Source: a virus. Taken from it: a stretch of 64,000 bases of DNA. Location: the IMG/VR virus record IMGVR_UViG_3300047462_000154, positions 108,316-172,315 of that record, one strand, 5' to 3'. Of this stretch, positions 52,536 through 60,201 are shown one piece after another (positions within the stretch are counted from its first letter, which is position 1; the number at the start of each line of letters is the position of its first letter). The position numbers and the translations under genes are program-made. The notes beneath the pieces were generated by a model, which was given only the letters and a program-made list of their open reading frames with translations, ran no database searches and had not been told where the DNA came from.

Positions 52536-53039
52536 TTATGCAGTGAATTTTCTCTGCAATTCCAAATATTTTTGATATTCAGGGTCTTCTTTTTTCTTTT
52601 CCAACGCAGCTTGTTTTTGGACGTGAACATCCAAGATGTTTTTTTTCATTTTATCGCAAATTTCACAATAAACCTCTTTAAATTTACGAAACAATATATG
52701 TTCGTAAACTTCGGAATAATTATCTACATTATGGTTTTCGTGATATTCCATAATTGGTGTGATGAATTTAAAAATTTCTCTTTCAAATTCATCACTTTTC
52801 ATTATTTTTTCAAGGTCTTTTAATCCACGAGTTCCAAGATAACGTTCATTATCTTTGGTGTTTGCAGTTATATATGCAAATTCCGAAGTGAACTTATCCA
52901 TTTCTTTTTTTAATTCTGCAATTGTTTCTGCTTCGAGAAAATGAATTTCCGCATCATTAAAAAATGAACACATGTATCTTGAATCATTGCCATGAGGATA
53001 ACCATATCTACCAATTTGGTAATATATACGATATAACAT
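52536..53039 (-). CDS. Hypothetical protein
   Basis: From the ATG at 53039 (GGAGAGATAAA upstream) this is a 167-residue, Glu/Lys-rich protein: MLYRIYYQIGRYGYPHGNDS, FLEAETIAELKKEMDKFTSE and CDKMKKNILDVHVQKQAALE. A start at 53069 would overlap the upstream gene and lacks a ribosome site. No family is recognised. Confidence 0.6.
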   Translation of the reverse strand: MLYRIYYQIGRYGYPHGNDSRYMCSFFNDAEIHFLEAETIAELKKEMDKFTSEFAYITANTKDNERYLGTRGLKDLEKIMKSDEFEREIFKFITPIMEYHENHNVDNYSEVYEHILFRKFKEVYCEICDKMKKNILDVHVQKQAALEKKKEDPEYQKYLELQRKFTA

Positions 53040-53040
53040 T

Positions 53041-53472
53041 TTATCTCTCCATCGCAAAAGCAGCAGCAAAACGTTGACGAATCAAATCATCAATTTTCAC
53101 AGATAATCCATCAAGAAATTGTTTTTCTTGCGCTGCAAACATCTGAGTCAACATGGCACTCATTTCTTTATATTGAACACTATCAACGGTCATATTGATT
53201 TTGGATGCAACTTTTTCTTGAACTGCTTTATCCAACAATTTGTGAGTTTGTTCACTCAATCTTGGATTAAAATAATTGGAGCCGTCAGTAGCCAATGAGT
53301 TCATCATGGTACTGATTTTGGCTTCAATTTTTTCTTTGGTTATTTTATTCGCCAATTCATGTGCAACTTGTGAAGCAGCATATTGCGCCAATTCAACAGT
53401 ACCTTCTGGGTCATGTTGAAACAATGCTTTCACACCATCAGAATTAATGACAATTTTGGTTTGGTTTCTCAT
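53041..53472 (-). CDS. Hypothetical protein
   Basis: The 143-residue protein starts MRNQTKIVINSDGVKALFQH with CAGGAGATT upstream. It is mostly helical (GTVELAQYAASQVAHELANK; AMLTQMFAAQEKQFLDGLSV), ending FAAAFAMER. GC is higher than in neighbours. A TTGACA promoter lies upstream and the next gene follows at once. No family is recognised. Confidence 0.6.
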   Translation of the reverse strand: MRNQTKIVINSDGVKALFQHDPEGTVELAQYAASQVAHELANKITKEKIEAKISTMMNSLATDGSNYFNPRLSEQTHKLLDKAVQEKVASKINMTVDSVQYKEMSAMLTQMFAAQEKQFLDGLSVKIDDLIRQRFAAAFAMER

Positions 53473-53489
53473 TTTATAATCTCCTGTTT

Positions 53490-53518
53490 CATAAAACATT
53501 TCAAAAATTATTTGTCAA
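53490..53518 (-). promoter_or_regulatory. Sigma-70-type promoter (minus)
   Basis: On the minus strand TTGACA (53518-53513), a 17-base spacer and TTTATG precede the ATG at 53472. Confidence 0.5.
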
Positions 53519-53558
53519 GAGGAATTTTTTAATTATTTCCTCTTGAACAAACATTATT

Positions 53559-54161
53559 TTAGGCAGCGTTATCCAATTCCTGTTTTTCTTCGGGAATTGG
53601 TAAAGTTTCTGGTTTTTCTTTTTGTGCTGTTCCGACAGAAGCATTACCGTCTTTATCGATATAAAGAGCGCAATTCTTGAATCGCAACATACCTTTTGTT
53701 TTTCCATCGGGTAATTCGCGAGTTGACCATGAAACACCATCGGCTTCGAAATGATTGATATAATACATTTGACCAGCCGTTTTGAGAATCCACATAGGCA
53801 ATTGCGAAAATTCAAGATGCCCTTTGTTGAAATGGAAATCAATTATTTTGCAATGAGCAATGGATAAAGGGAATTTATCCATTTGTTCTTTCAATTGTTT
53901 TTCCATTGCATATAATCTTTTCATACGAAGTTTTGCTTCGGTAAGCAAAGACATTGCTTTAAATGCAATCGCACGAGAATAAGTGAGATTTGATTGCATA
54001 GAAGACGCATTATCCAATCCTGCTTTTTGGGCATTTTTGGTATCAAGTTTTTCTTTACGGATATTTTTGGAAATTTCTTTGTAGAGAATTTTCCATTCTG
54101 CGCGCCAAGCATTATAGCCTTTGCGGTCAGTGAATTTTGGTTCGAGTGCTAATACGGTCAT
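53559..54161 (-). CDS. Hypothetical protein
   Basis: From the ATG at 54161 (AAAGGAAACACACAA upstream) this is a 200-residue protein: MTVLALEPKFTDRKGYNAWR, then a basic helical part (AKLRMKRLYAMEKQLKEQMD) and a strand-rich C-terminal half (LPMWILKTAGQMYYINHFEA; GMLRFKNCALYIDKDGNASV). The longer frame from 54242 lacks a ribosome site. No family is recognised. Its clean ribosome site and higher GC suggest strong expression. Confidence 0.65.
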   Translation of the reverse strand: MTVLALEPKFTDRKGYNAWRAEWKILYKEISKNIRKEKLDTKNAQKAGLDNASSMQSNLTYSRAIAFKAMSLLTEAKLRMKRLYAMEKQLKEQMDKFPLSIAHCKIIDFHFNKGHLEFSQLPMWILKTAGQMYYINHFEADGVSWSTRELPDGKTKGMLRFKNCALYIDKDGNASVGTAQKEKPETLPIPEEKQELDNAA

Positions 54162-54232
54162 TTGTGTGTTTCCTTTAAGAGTGAATAAGTTTGAAGAGTG
54201 AGGCGTCAGTTGAGTCACGAAAATAATAAACT

Positions 54233-54379
54233 TCATGACCAAGGCTGTATATCAAAAATATCTACTTTATTACAATAAATATTTTCTTTTCCTGATTTTA
54301 CAGAAAGAACTGGTTTGGTGGTTTTGTTTTTTCTATTTGAATCAATCAATCCGCGATTGACATGAATTATTGTTTTCAT
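54233..54379 (-). CDS. Small conserved phage protein (HVN..SNRKN type)
   Basis: This 48-residue protein reads MKTIIHVNRGLIDSNRKNKT, then KPVLSVKSGKENIYCNKVDI and FDIQPWS. The pattern HVN...SNRKN...PVL-x-VK-x-x-x-x-N-x-Y is that of a very common small phage protein of unknown function, usually slightly longer. GGAAACGGTTT precedes the ATG, which overlaps the stop of the upstream membrane protein. Confidence 0.6.
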   Translation of the reverse strand: MKTIIHVNRGLIDSNRKNKTTKPVLSVKSGKENIYCNKVDIFDIQPWS

Positions 54380-54822
54380 AAACCGTTTCCATAGGCAAAA
54401 ACCATTTTCTTTTTCTTTTCTGGCGGTGGTGGTGCATCACAGCTACCAAAAAACATAGCGCACATTTGAAAGAAATTTGGAAAAAATGCAGAATTAAAAT
54501 GTGAAGAGATTAATAAAAAAATAACCAAAACTAACATAAAAACTCTTGAAAATATAGCCATTGGAAAAACTTTCATACCATTCAATCCGTTTTTCCCAAT
54601 ACCAGTCGGTTTATTATTATAACTAAAAAATACCCACATTAATACCAAAGGAAGATAATTCAACCATTCTTTTTGATGTATTACAACATTTGCCATGGAA
54701 GCAATAATAGCAAATTTATAAGCCCATTTACATAAATCATATGGATGCATATGAGACACATTAACTATTCTTTGGAATATTTGTTCCAAAATCATATAAT
54801 CTATGAATTTTATAGGATTCAT
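54376..54822 (-). CDS. Membrane protein
   Basis: The 148-residue protein has three hydrophobic segments: WAYKFAIIASMANVVI (33-48), LNYLPLVLMWVFFSY (54-68) and FPMAIFSRVFMLVLVIFLLI (86-105). A Pro/Lys run (APPPPEKKKK) lies near the C-terminus. No family is recognised. It follows the 54823 gene by one codon and overlaps the 54379 gene start, within a small membrane-protein cluster upstream of which lies IleRS. Confidence 0.55.
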   Translation of the reverse strand: MNPIKFIDYMILEQIFQRIVNVSHMHPYDLCKWAYKFAIIASMANVVIHQKEWLNYLPLVLMWVFFSYNNKPTGIGKNGLNGMKVFPMAIFSRVFMLVLVIFLLISSHFNSAFFPNFFQMCAMFFGSCDAPPPPEKKKKMVFAYGNGL

Positions 54823-55068
54823 TTATTTTCCAAACAACAAAGATTTATAGCCATCATACAACCTTTTAACAAAAAAACCAATTTGATATAAAGCAAATAA
54901 TATAAAAAAAATAGAACTAAAAATGACAACGGTTGTTTTTACCGCAAGTTTTTCATTTGATGTAAGTCGATCTACGTTCATCCAGTCCAAACCAAAACTA
55001 AAATTCACATAAACCAACGAGATGAAAAAAGCACAAACCAAATAATAAACCAAAAACGCATGCAACAT
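54823..55068 (-). CDS. Small membrane protein
   Basis: The 81-residue protein has two hydrophobic helices, FLVYYLVCAFFISLVYVNF (5-23) and TVVIFSSIFFILFALYQIGF (46-66), and a basic C-terminus. It begins directly after the IleRS stop. Size and topology would fit a holin-like protein, but no other evidence supports that. Confidence 0.5.
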   Translation of the reverse strand: MLHAFLVYYLVCAFFISLVYVNFSFGLDWMNVDRLTSNEKLAVKTTVVIFSSIFFILFALYQIGFFVKRLYDGYKSLLFGK

Positions 55069-55069
55069 T

Positions 55070-57946
55070 TTAACTTTCCTCTACATAAGTTTTACATCTA
55101 TCGCATAATTTTTTTGATGTATCATCATGCGATAAAGTTCCAAACACATTATGTTTCCAACATCTTTCGCATTTTTGTTGAAAATGGTTTACAAGTTTAA
55201 AAGTTTGTCCAGGTTTTTGGCGTATCGTAGCACCAGCAACACCAAATAAATTTTCCCAATCTTTAAAAACCCAACGATTAAAACCAAGGAAATAATACTC
55301 AGATGGTACAATTACATGTCTTTCTAAAGCAGAATTTATCTGTTTTTTAGAACGCAAATCTTCCAATTGTTTCATAACTTCTACTCTGATAGATTTAATA
55401 TTTTGCAAAAATTCAGGAAATTCAAAATATTTTTCAACATCCGTCAAACCAAAATCAAACTCCACTATATCAAATGTTTGACAATGAACAGATGTTTCTT
55501 TTCCAAAAGCAGATTGCCATGCTTCTTCTGTTGCAAATGGTATCACTGGTGCTAACCAACGAACCAAATGATGAAAAATTAAAACATAAGTATCTAAAGC
55601 AAATACTCTATTTGGTGTATTTGTAAAACCACCACAATAAAGAACATCTTTTCTCGCATCAAAATACATTGATAAATCATTCAAACAAAAATTGTATATT
55701 TCTAATACAACTTTTTTCCAATCATGATTTTCAACAGCAGCCAAAACCATTTTATTAATGGCATCCATACGCAATAAAATATAATGTTCCAACCAAACTT
55801 TATTACCAATTTTGAAATCATATCGTTTTTTGATTTCATCAAAAGTTTCAATCGGATTTTCACATAATGACCCAAGCAAATACCGCAATGTGTTTCTAAA
55901 TTTTTTATACATCTCCGCTTGCTGTTTCATTACGTCATCACCAATTTTCACATCTTCAGTCGCATCACATGTCGCAACCCAAAGACGCAAAACATCAGCA
56001 CCAAATTCACTGATTATTTTTTCAGGAGGAATTACATTACCATCCGATTTAGACATTTTCTTACCATGTTTGTCCAAAACAAAACCATCAGTAATCAATG
56101 TTTTAAATGGCGCAGAACCACGCTTATGATAATCTGATTTTGAATATCCACATGACTCAATCAAAGACGCCTGGAACCAACCACGATGTTGGTCCGAACC
56201 TTCAAGATAAACATCAGCTTTTGGCAATCCACGAGATTCTAAAACATATGCAAAAGAACATCCCGATTCAAACCAAACATCTACAATATCCATAATCATT
56301 TCATAATCATCAGGATTATATTCAGATACACCATAAGCATTTAAAAAATAATCTGCATTTTCCTTAAACCAAATATCAGCACCAAATTTTTGAATATAAT
56401 CGTCAATTGCGCCATCAACATCACAATCACGCAATATTTCACCAGTTTGCTTATGAACAAACAAAGTAATCGGAACACCCCAAGTGCGTTGTCTTGAAAT
56501 ACACCAATCAGGTCTTGATTGAACCATTGCTGTTAAACGATTTCTTGAAATATCTGGGATGAATTTAACATCATCCAAAGATTTCAAACTACGTTCACGA
56601 ATGGTCATACCATCATTATCTGTGGCTGACATATTAATAAACCATTGCGGTGTAGCAAGATAGATTAATGGGGCTTTAGAACGCCATGAGACAGCCGTAG
56701 AATGGGTCATATCTTTGGTGCATACCAAAATCTCATTATCTCCCAAAGCCTTTAAAACCGCTTGTAGAGCCTTATAAATATGCATACCACCGAACACTGG
56801 TAAATCAGATTTATATGTTCCATCTTTTAAAACATAATCTGTTAATGAAATCTTATTTTTCTTACATAGATAGAAATCATCTAAACCATGTGATGGTGCA
56901 ATGTGAACAATACCTGTGCCTGTTTCAGCAGTAACAAAATCACCATGTAAAACAGGAATTTCATCACTAAATATATTTTTACAAACTATTTTTTTCATAT
57001 AATCAGATTGAATGATATAAAGTATTGATGCTTTTATTTCAGCATTTTTACAAAAATCATCTAAAAGATTAGATGCTATAATAAAACGTTCGCCTTTTTT
57101 CATACCACCAAGAGTGGCACTAAACCCTGATGTTTCTGTTACAGAAAATAAAGCATATTCAATATTTTCATTGATAGCCAATGCTTTATTTGTAGGTAAA
57201 GTCCAAGGTGTAGTGGTCCATGCGATTAATGATGTATTTGGTGGTAATTGAAAATGTGGTTCAAATTCTTCTTGTCTTTCAAAACCACAAGAAAATACTG
57301 GAAATTTCACATAAATTGATGTGATTTTTTTTATCAACATATTCAACTTCCGCTTCTGCCAAAGAAGTTTGTTCAACAGGACTCCAGAAAACAGGACGAA
57401 AATCTCTATATAAATTCTTATGTGAAAAACTTCTGATTTCAGAAGCAATTTTTGCTTCTGTTTCATAATCCATAGAGTCAAATATGGTTGTTTCCAATCA
57501 GCAAAAATTCCAAGTCTTTGAAATTCTTGTGATTGAATATTTACCCAATGTTGAGCATATTCACGACATTCTTTTCTAAATTCTTCAACTGAAATATCAT
57601 TTTTATTTCTACCAGATTTTCTAAAATTTTCTTCAACCGCCCATTCAATCGGCAAGCCATGACAATCCCAGCCAGGAATAAAACTAACTTTTTTTCCTGC
57701 CATTGATTGTGTATTTGTTATTATTGATTTTCGACAAACATTGAAACTATGTCCAATGTGCGTGGAAAAATTGGCGTAAGGCGGTCCACTATGAAGAACA
57801 AACATTTTTGTTTTTCCTTCATTTCTTAAATTGTAAATGTCTTTTTTATTCCATTCAGAAATTATTTCTGGCTCTGATTTGAGAAAATCAGGACGCAATT
57901 TATAATCCGTTTTGGGTAGAAAAATGGTATCTTTAATGTCTTTCAT
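55070..57946 (-). CDS. ileS: Isoleucyl-tRNA synthetase with a compensated double frameshift
   Basis: The 958-residue protein joins Ile to tRNA-Ile. HIGH lies in NFSTHIGHSFN (63-66), followed by PGWDCHGLPIEW. The editing domain has IAWTTTPWTLPTN, then come VDVWFESG, HGKKMSKSDGN and a C-terminal zinc site CERCWK...CDRC. Residues 158-207 read out of frame. The expected sequence (MDYETEAKIASEIRSFSHKN) lies in another frame between about 57475 (CT inserted) and 57325 (one A too many in a run of eight). The two changes cancel. Activity depends on whether this is real. The promoter lies almost at the ATG. Confidence 0.88.
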   Translation of the reverse strand: MKDIKDTIFLPKTDYKLRPDFLKSEPEIISEWNKKDIYNLRNEGKTKMFVLHSGPPYANFSTHIGHSFNVCRKSIITNTQSMAGKKVSFIPGWDCHGLPIEWAVEENFRKSGRNKNDISVEEFRKECREYAQHWVNIQSQEFQRLGIFADWKQPYLTLWIMKQKQKLLLKSEVFHIRIYIEIFVLFSGVLLNKLLWQKRKLNMLIKKITSIYVKFPVFSCGFERQEEFEPHFQLPPNTSLIAWTTTPWTLPTNKALAINENIEYALFSVTETSGFSATLGGMKKGERFIIASNLLDDFCKNAEIKASILYIIQSDYMKKIVCKNIFSDEIPVLHGDFVTAETGTGIVHIAPSHGLDDFYLCKKNKISLTDYVLKDGTYKSDLPVFGGMHIYKALQAVLKALGDNEILVCTKDMTHSTAVSWRSKAPLIYLATPQWFINMSATDNDGMTIRERSLKSLDDVKFIPDISRNRLTAMVQSRPDWCISRQRTWGVPITLFVHKQTGEILRDCDVDGAIDDYIQKFGADIWFKENADYFLNAYGVSEYNPDDYEMIMDIVDVWFESGCSFAYVLESRGLPKADVYLEGSDQHRGWFQASLIESCGYSKSDYHKRGSAPFKTLITDGFVLDKHGKKMSKSDGNVIPPEKIISEFGADVLRLWVATCDATEDVKIGDDVMKQQAEMYKKFRNTLRYLLGSLCENPIETFDEIKKRYDFKIGNKVWLEHYILLRMDAINKMVLAAVENHDWKKVVLEIYNFCLNDLSMYFDARKDVLYCGGFTNTPNRVFALDTYVLIFHHLVRWLAPVIPFATEEAWQSAFGKETSVHCQTFDIVEFDFGLTDVEKYFEFPEFLQNIKSIRVEVMKQLEDLRSKKQINSALERHVIVPSEYYFLGFNRWVFKDWENLFGVAGATIRQKPGQTFKLVNHFQQKCERCWKHNVFGTLSHDDTSKKLCDRCKTYVEES

Positions 57947-57951
57947 ACCAT

Positions 57952-57981
57952 AACATAGTATCTTTTGATATAATTTGTCAA
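57952..57981 (-). promoter_or_regulatory. Sigma-70-type promoter close to the IleRS start
   Basis: On the minus strand TTGACA, an 18-base spacer and TATGTT end five bases before the ATG at 57946. No Shine-Dalgarno sequence is visible. Confidence 0.5.
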
Positions 57982-57985
57982 ATCT

Positions 57986-58179
57986 TTATTTTGTTTCAAT
58001 AAAACCATTTTCTATTAATATTGATTTTACACGAGAAACTGCATATGAAATACTTTCTCCAGATTTACAATAAAATTCATGGAATTGTGCAGAACAATTC
58101 CATTCAGCAGTGGCATTCGGAAATATACTTTTAAAAAAGATTCTGGTATGTTTGCGAGTTCGTAAATTTCTCCGTTAAA
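57986..58179 (-). pseudogene. Gene remnant between tRNA-Arg and IleRS
   Basis: On the minus strand, FNGEIYELANIPESFLK continues after a one-base frame change in a T6A4 run (about 58133) as SIFPNATAEWNCSAQFHEFY, then CKSGESISYAVSRVKSILIE and NGFIETK with a stop at 57986. There is no start codon, since the frame runs into the tRNA 3' end. It looks like the tail of a small phage gene left next to a tRNA insertion. Function is unknown. Confidence 0.4.
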
Positions 58180-58258
58180 TGGTGTCCCTGGTAGGACTCG
58201 AACCTACGACCGACGGATTAGAAATCCGTAACTCTAATTCCTACTGAGCTACAGGGAC
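58180..58258 (-). tRNA. tRNA-Arg (TCT anticodon), CCA encoded
   Basis: The full cloverleaf is present: acceptor GTCCCTG/CAGGGAC, T loop GTTCGAG, anticodon stem ACGGA-TTTCTAA-TCCGT with anticodon TCT (58220-58222), encoded CCA at 58180-58182. It reads AGA codons, which an AT-rich phage would use heavily. Confidence 0.95.
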
Positions 58259-58283
58259 AACAATTTTTAATTAGCATATCAGA

Positions 58284-58616
58284 TTATTTTTGTCCACTTC
58301 TAATCAAATAATATTCCATAGCATCCGCTTCAGTGCATTTAGCACGCATATCAGAAGAAGTCACGTGGCGAGTATGACTTGGATACTTCACTTCATCATG
58401 TGTCCATTCTTGTATTTTATAAAGATTAGCAGAATGCCCAATAATAGTTCCATATGAACTTTCACCCATACCTTCATAAAAAGCAACAAAATCGCCTTTT
58501 TTATATTTTGATTTTGTTTTTGAAAAACTTTTTATTACTTTATTTGATACACTATCAACTAACTCATCGGTAATATCTCGAACAAATATTTCTGCACGTT
58601 GTTTTAAATCATTCAT
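58284..58616 (-). CDS. Hypothetical protein
   Basis: The 110-residue protein has an SH3-like strand pattern KKGDFVAFYEGMGESSYGTI followed by IGHSANLYKIQEW, after a helical N-terminus (MNDLKQRAEIFVRDITDELV). Its ATG overlaps the stop of the upstream gene (TAATGA). Function is unknown; a small barrel fold is inferred from the pattern. Confidence 0.6.
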   Translation of the reverse strand: MNDLKQRAEIFVRDITDELVDSVSNKVIKSFSKTKSKYKKGDFVAFYEGMGESSYGTIIGHSANLYKIQEWTHDEVKYPSHTRHVTSSDMRAKCTEADAMEYYLIRSGQK

Positions 58617-58885
58617 TATTCTGGCTCCTTGACAATTATAGGAACGATTTCAAAATATTCTTCTCTATCCAAAAATATACCTAAAGTTCTTGAATTTTTC
58701 ATATATTGTTTTGCTTTACCTTCTGTTGAAAAAATCTTTACATTTTTAAATGGCTTTACAAATTCACGAGATGCATACCATCCTTTTGCAAATTCATAAA
58801 CATCTTCATGTGAATATTTCTGTCCTCTATATTGTGGTGAATTTTTTTTGGCTCTAATTACATAGAACGTAAGTGTTTCTGGCAT
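58616..58885 (-). CDS. Hypothetical protein
   Basis: The 89-residue protein (MPETLTFYVIRAKKNSPQYR; NVKIFSTEGKAKQYMKNSRT) is basic with a strand-helix layout. AAGGATTATAAGA is the likely ribosome site. It lies 12 bases after the 59227 gene and overlaps the next start, forming one operon. No family is recognised. Confidence 0.6.
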   Translation of the reverse strand: MPETLTFYVIRAKKNSPQYRGQKYSHEDVYEFAKGWYASREFVKPFKNVKIFSTEGKAKQYMKNSRTLGIFLDREEYFEIVPIIVKEPE

Positions 58886-58897
58886 TCTTATAATCCT

Positions 58898-59227
58898 TCA
58901 ACATAACCATGAAAATGTGAATGTAGCTTCAACAATAAATGAATGCCGTTCTTCTTCTGGTAAAACGTCAAAAAGAAATCCAGCATTGGCTAATTCTTTA
59001 GCACGTTCCAAAACATCTTCCATAGATGCTTCTGATAATAAATTTGTTTTTTGTTTTGGTTTTTTGCCACAAACTGCTTGAATGCGTAATTTGAATTGTT
59101 CTTGATAAGTCAATTCATCCCATTTGAAACCAGTTCCATAAACAAATGTTTTGGCAACATTTGAAATATGGTTTTCATATTCTTGAGCCAAAGTATCATT
59201 TTCAAATACAGTCAATGAATGACGCAT
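58898..59227 (-). CDS. Hypothetical protein
   Basis: The 109-residue protein starts MRHSLTVFENDTLAQEYENH behind AAAGGAAACTACA. It has ELTYQEQFKLRIQAVCGKKP and a C-terminal half with EASMEDVLERAKELANAGFL. No family is recognised. A TTGACA promoter lies upstream and the following two genes are in the same operon. Confidence 0.6.
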   Translation of the reverse strand: MRHSLTVFENDTLAQEYENHISNVAKTFVYGTGFKWDELTYQEQFKLRIQAVCGKKPKQKTNLLSEASMEDVLERAKELANAGFLFDVLPEEERHSFIVEATFTFSWLC

Positions 59228-59254
59228 TGTAGTTTCCTTTCACTAAAAACCCAA

Positions 59255-59282
59255 GGTAAACCCAAAATTAAGAATTTGTCAA
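59255..59282 (-). promoter_or_regulatory. Sigma-70-type promoter (minus)
   Basis: TTGACA (59282-59277), a 16-base spacer and TTTACC precede the 59227 gene. The TGA of the upstream remnant lies inside the -35 box. Confidence 0.5.
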
Positions 59283-59484
59283 GGAGATTTCAAATGTGGA
59301 TTTTCTTCCAACCACATTTTGTCATTTTTCTTGATTTCTTTTTTTGAAAGTACAGGCTTTCTGGATATCAAACGTGTTTTTCAATTTCTTTAACAAAATT
59401 ATGATATCCCTGCCGTAATACTGGCGGATAAACAAATCTATAAGGATATTTCAATTTTGGTTTATGTTCATATACATATTTCAT
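59279..59484 (-). pseudogene. Small gene with a one-base frameshift
   Basis: From ATG 59484, MKYVYEHKPKLKYPYRFVYP, then PVLRQGYHNFVKEIEKHV and a stop. Adding one A to the A5 run after GAAATTG (about 59375) restores IEKTRLISRKPVLSKKEIKK and NDKMWLEENPHLKSP to a TGA at 59279, about 68 residues. Function is unknown. It is either a recent frameshift or a homopolymer error. Confidence 0.5.
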
Positions 59485-59519
59485 AAAATCTATTTTAACC
59501 AAAACTTTTTTAAAATCAA

Positions 59520-59527
59520 GATAAATA
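59520..59527 (+). promoter_or_regulatory. Late promoter five bases before ATG (GATAAATA)
   Basis: The sequence reads GATAAATA-CTTAT-ATG with the ATG at 59533 and no Shine-Dalgarno sequence. Confidence 0.55.
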
Positions 59528-59532
59528 CTTAT

Positions 59533-60201
59533 ATGAAACTTAAAGAAATATCACCATATTTTTTGGAACAAATCGACTATCGCCAAGCTTTTAATGAATC
59601 TTGGCTTTTTGAAATGCCAAAACGTCTTAATCAATCAGACGATTCTTTTTATGGGTTTTTATTAAATTTAAAACAATATTGTAAAGAAAATCCAAAAAAC
59701 GTTTATGATTTAGGAAATGGTTGGTTTAAATATCAAGGAATTTCTATTGTTTTTTATTGGTATAAAAAAGATGACGACATAATTGTTGGTGGAGAATTTG
59801 ATATAAAACCACAATCAACTATTGTTATTTATTCTGGAAAAAATCCAAATTACAAAAATCAAATACCATATGCATCAGATTTATATGAACTTGTTTTAAA
59901 AGACCAAAATAAACCAATAGGTTTAGAAAGTGATAAATTTTTAAGTGATTCCGCATTCAAAATATGGAGTAAATTACTTTCACTTTGTCATAAAATAAAA
60001 GTTTATGATATACGTTCACCAGGAAGTTCTTTTAAAGAAATCAAAAACATTGATGATTTAAAATCATATTTTTCTGAAGATGAAAATCATAAAAATTTTA
60101 GATATATTTTAGCTGAAAATAATGAATTATATTTAGAATTGAAAATATCAAAATTTGGTAGAAGAAAATACCAAAAAGAAAATAATTTACCAATACAATG
60201 A
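59533..60201 (+). CDS. Unknown protein with capsid-targeting-like N-terminus
   Basis: From the ATG at 59533 this is a 222-residue protein starting MKLKEISPYFLEQIDYRQAF. A frame from 59464 would cover the promoter and is rejected. The body has LNLKQYCKENPKNVYDLGNG, IVFYWYKKDDDIIVGGEFDI and KISKFGRRKYQKENN, a mixed strand/helix domain of unknown family. Its stop overlaps the start of the ART-like gene, so the two are coupled. Packaging into the head is inferred from the tag, the late promoter and the neighbour. Confidence 0.6.
   Translation: MKLKEISPYFLEQIDYRQAFNESWLFEMPKRLNQSDDSFYGFLLNLKQYCKENPKNVYDLGNGWFKYQGISIVFYWYKKDDDIIVGGEFDIKPQSTIVIYSGKNPNYKNQIPYASDLYELVLKDQNKPIGLESDKFLSDSAFKIWSKLLSLCHKIKVYDIRSPGSSFKEIKNIDDLKSYFSEDENHKNFRYILAENNELYLELKISKFGRRKYQKENNLPIQ

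Noticed and set aside
54823-55068. Holin assignment for the small two-helix protein
   Set aside because: Only size and topology suggest it; no lysin or spanin genes are adjacent.
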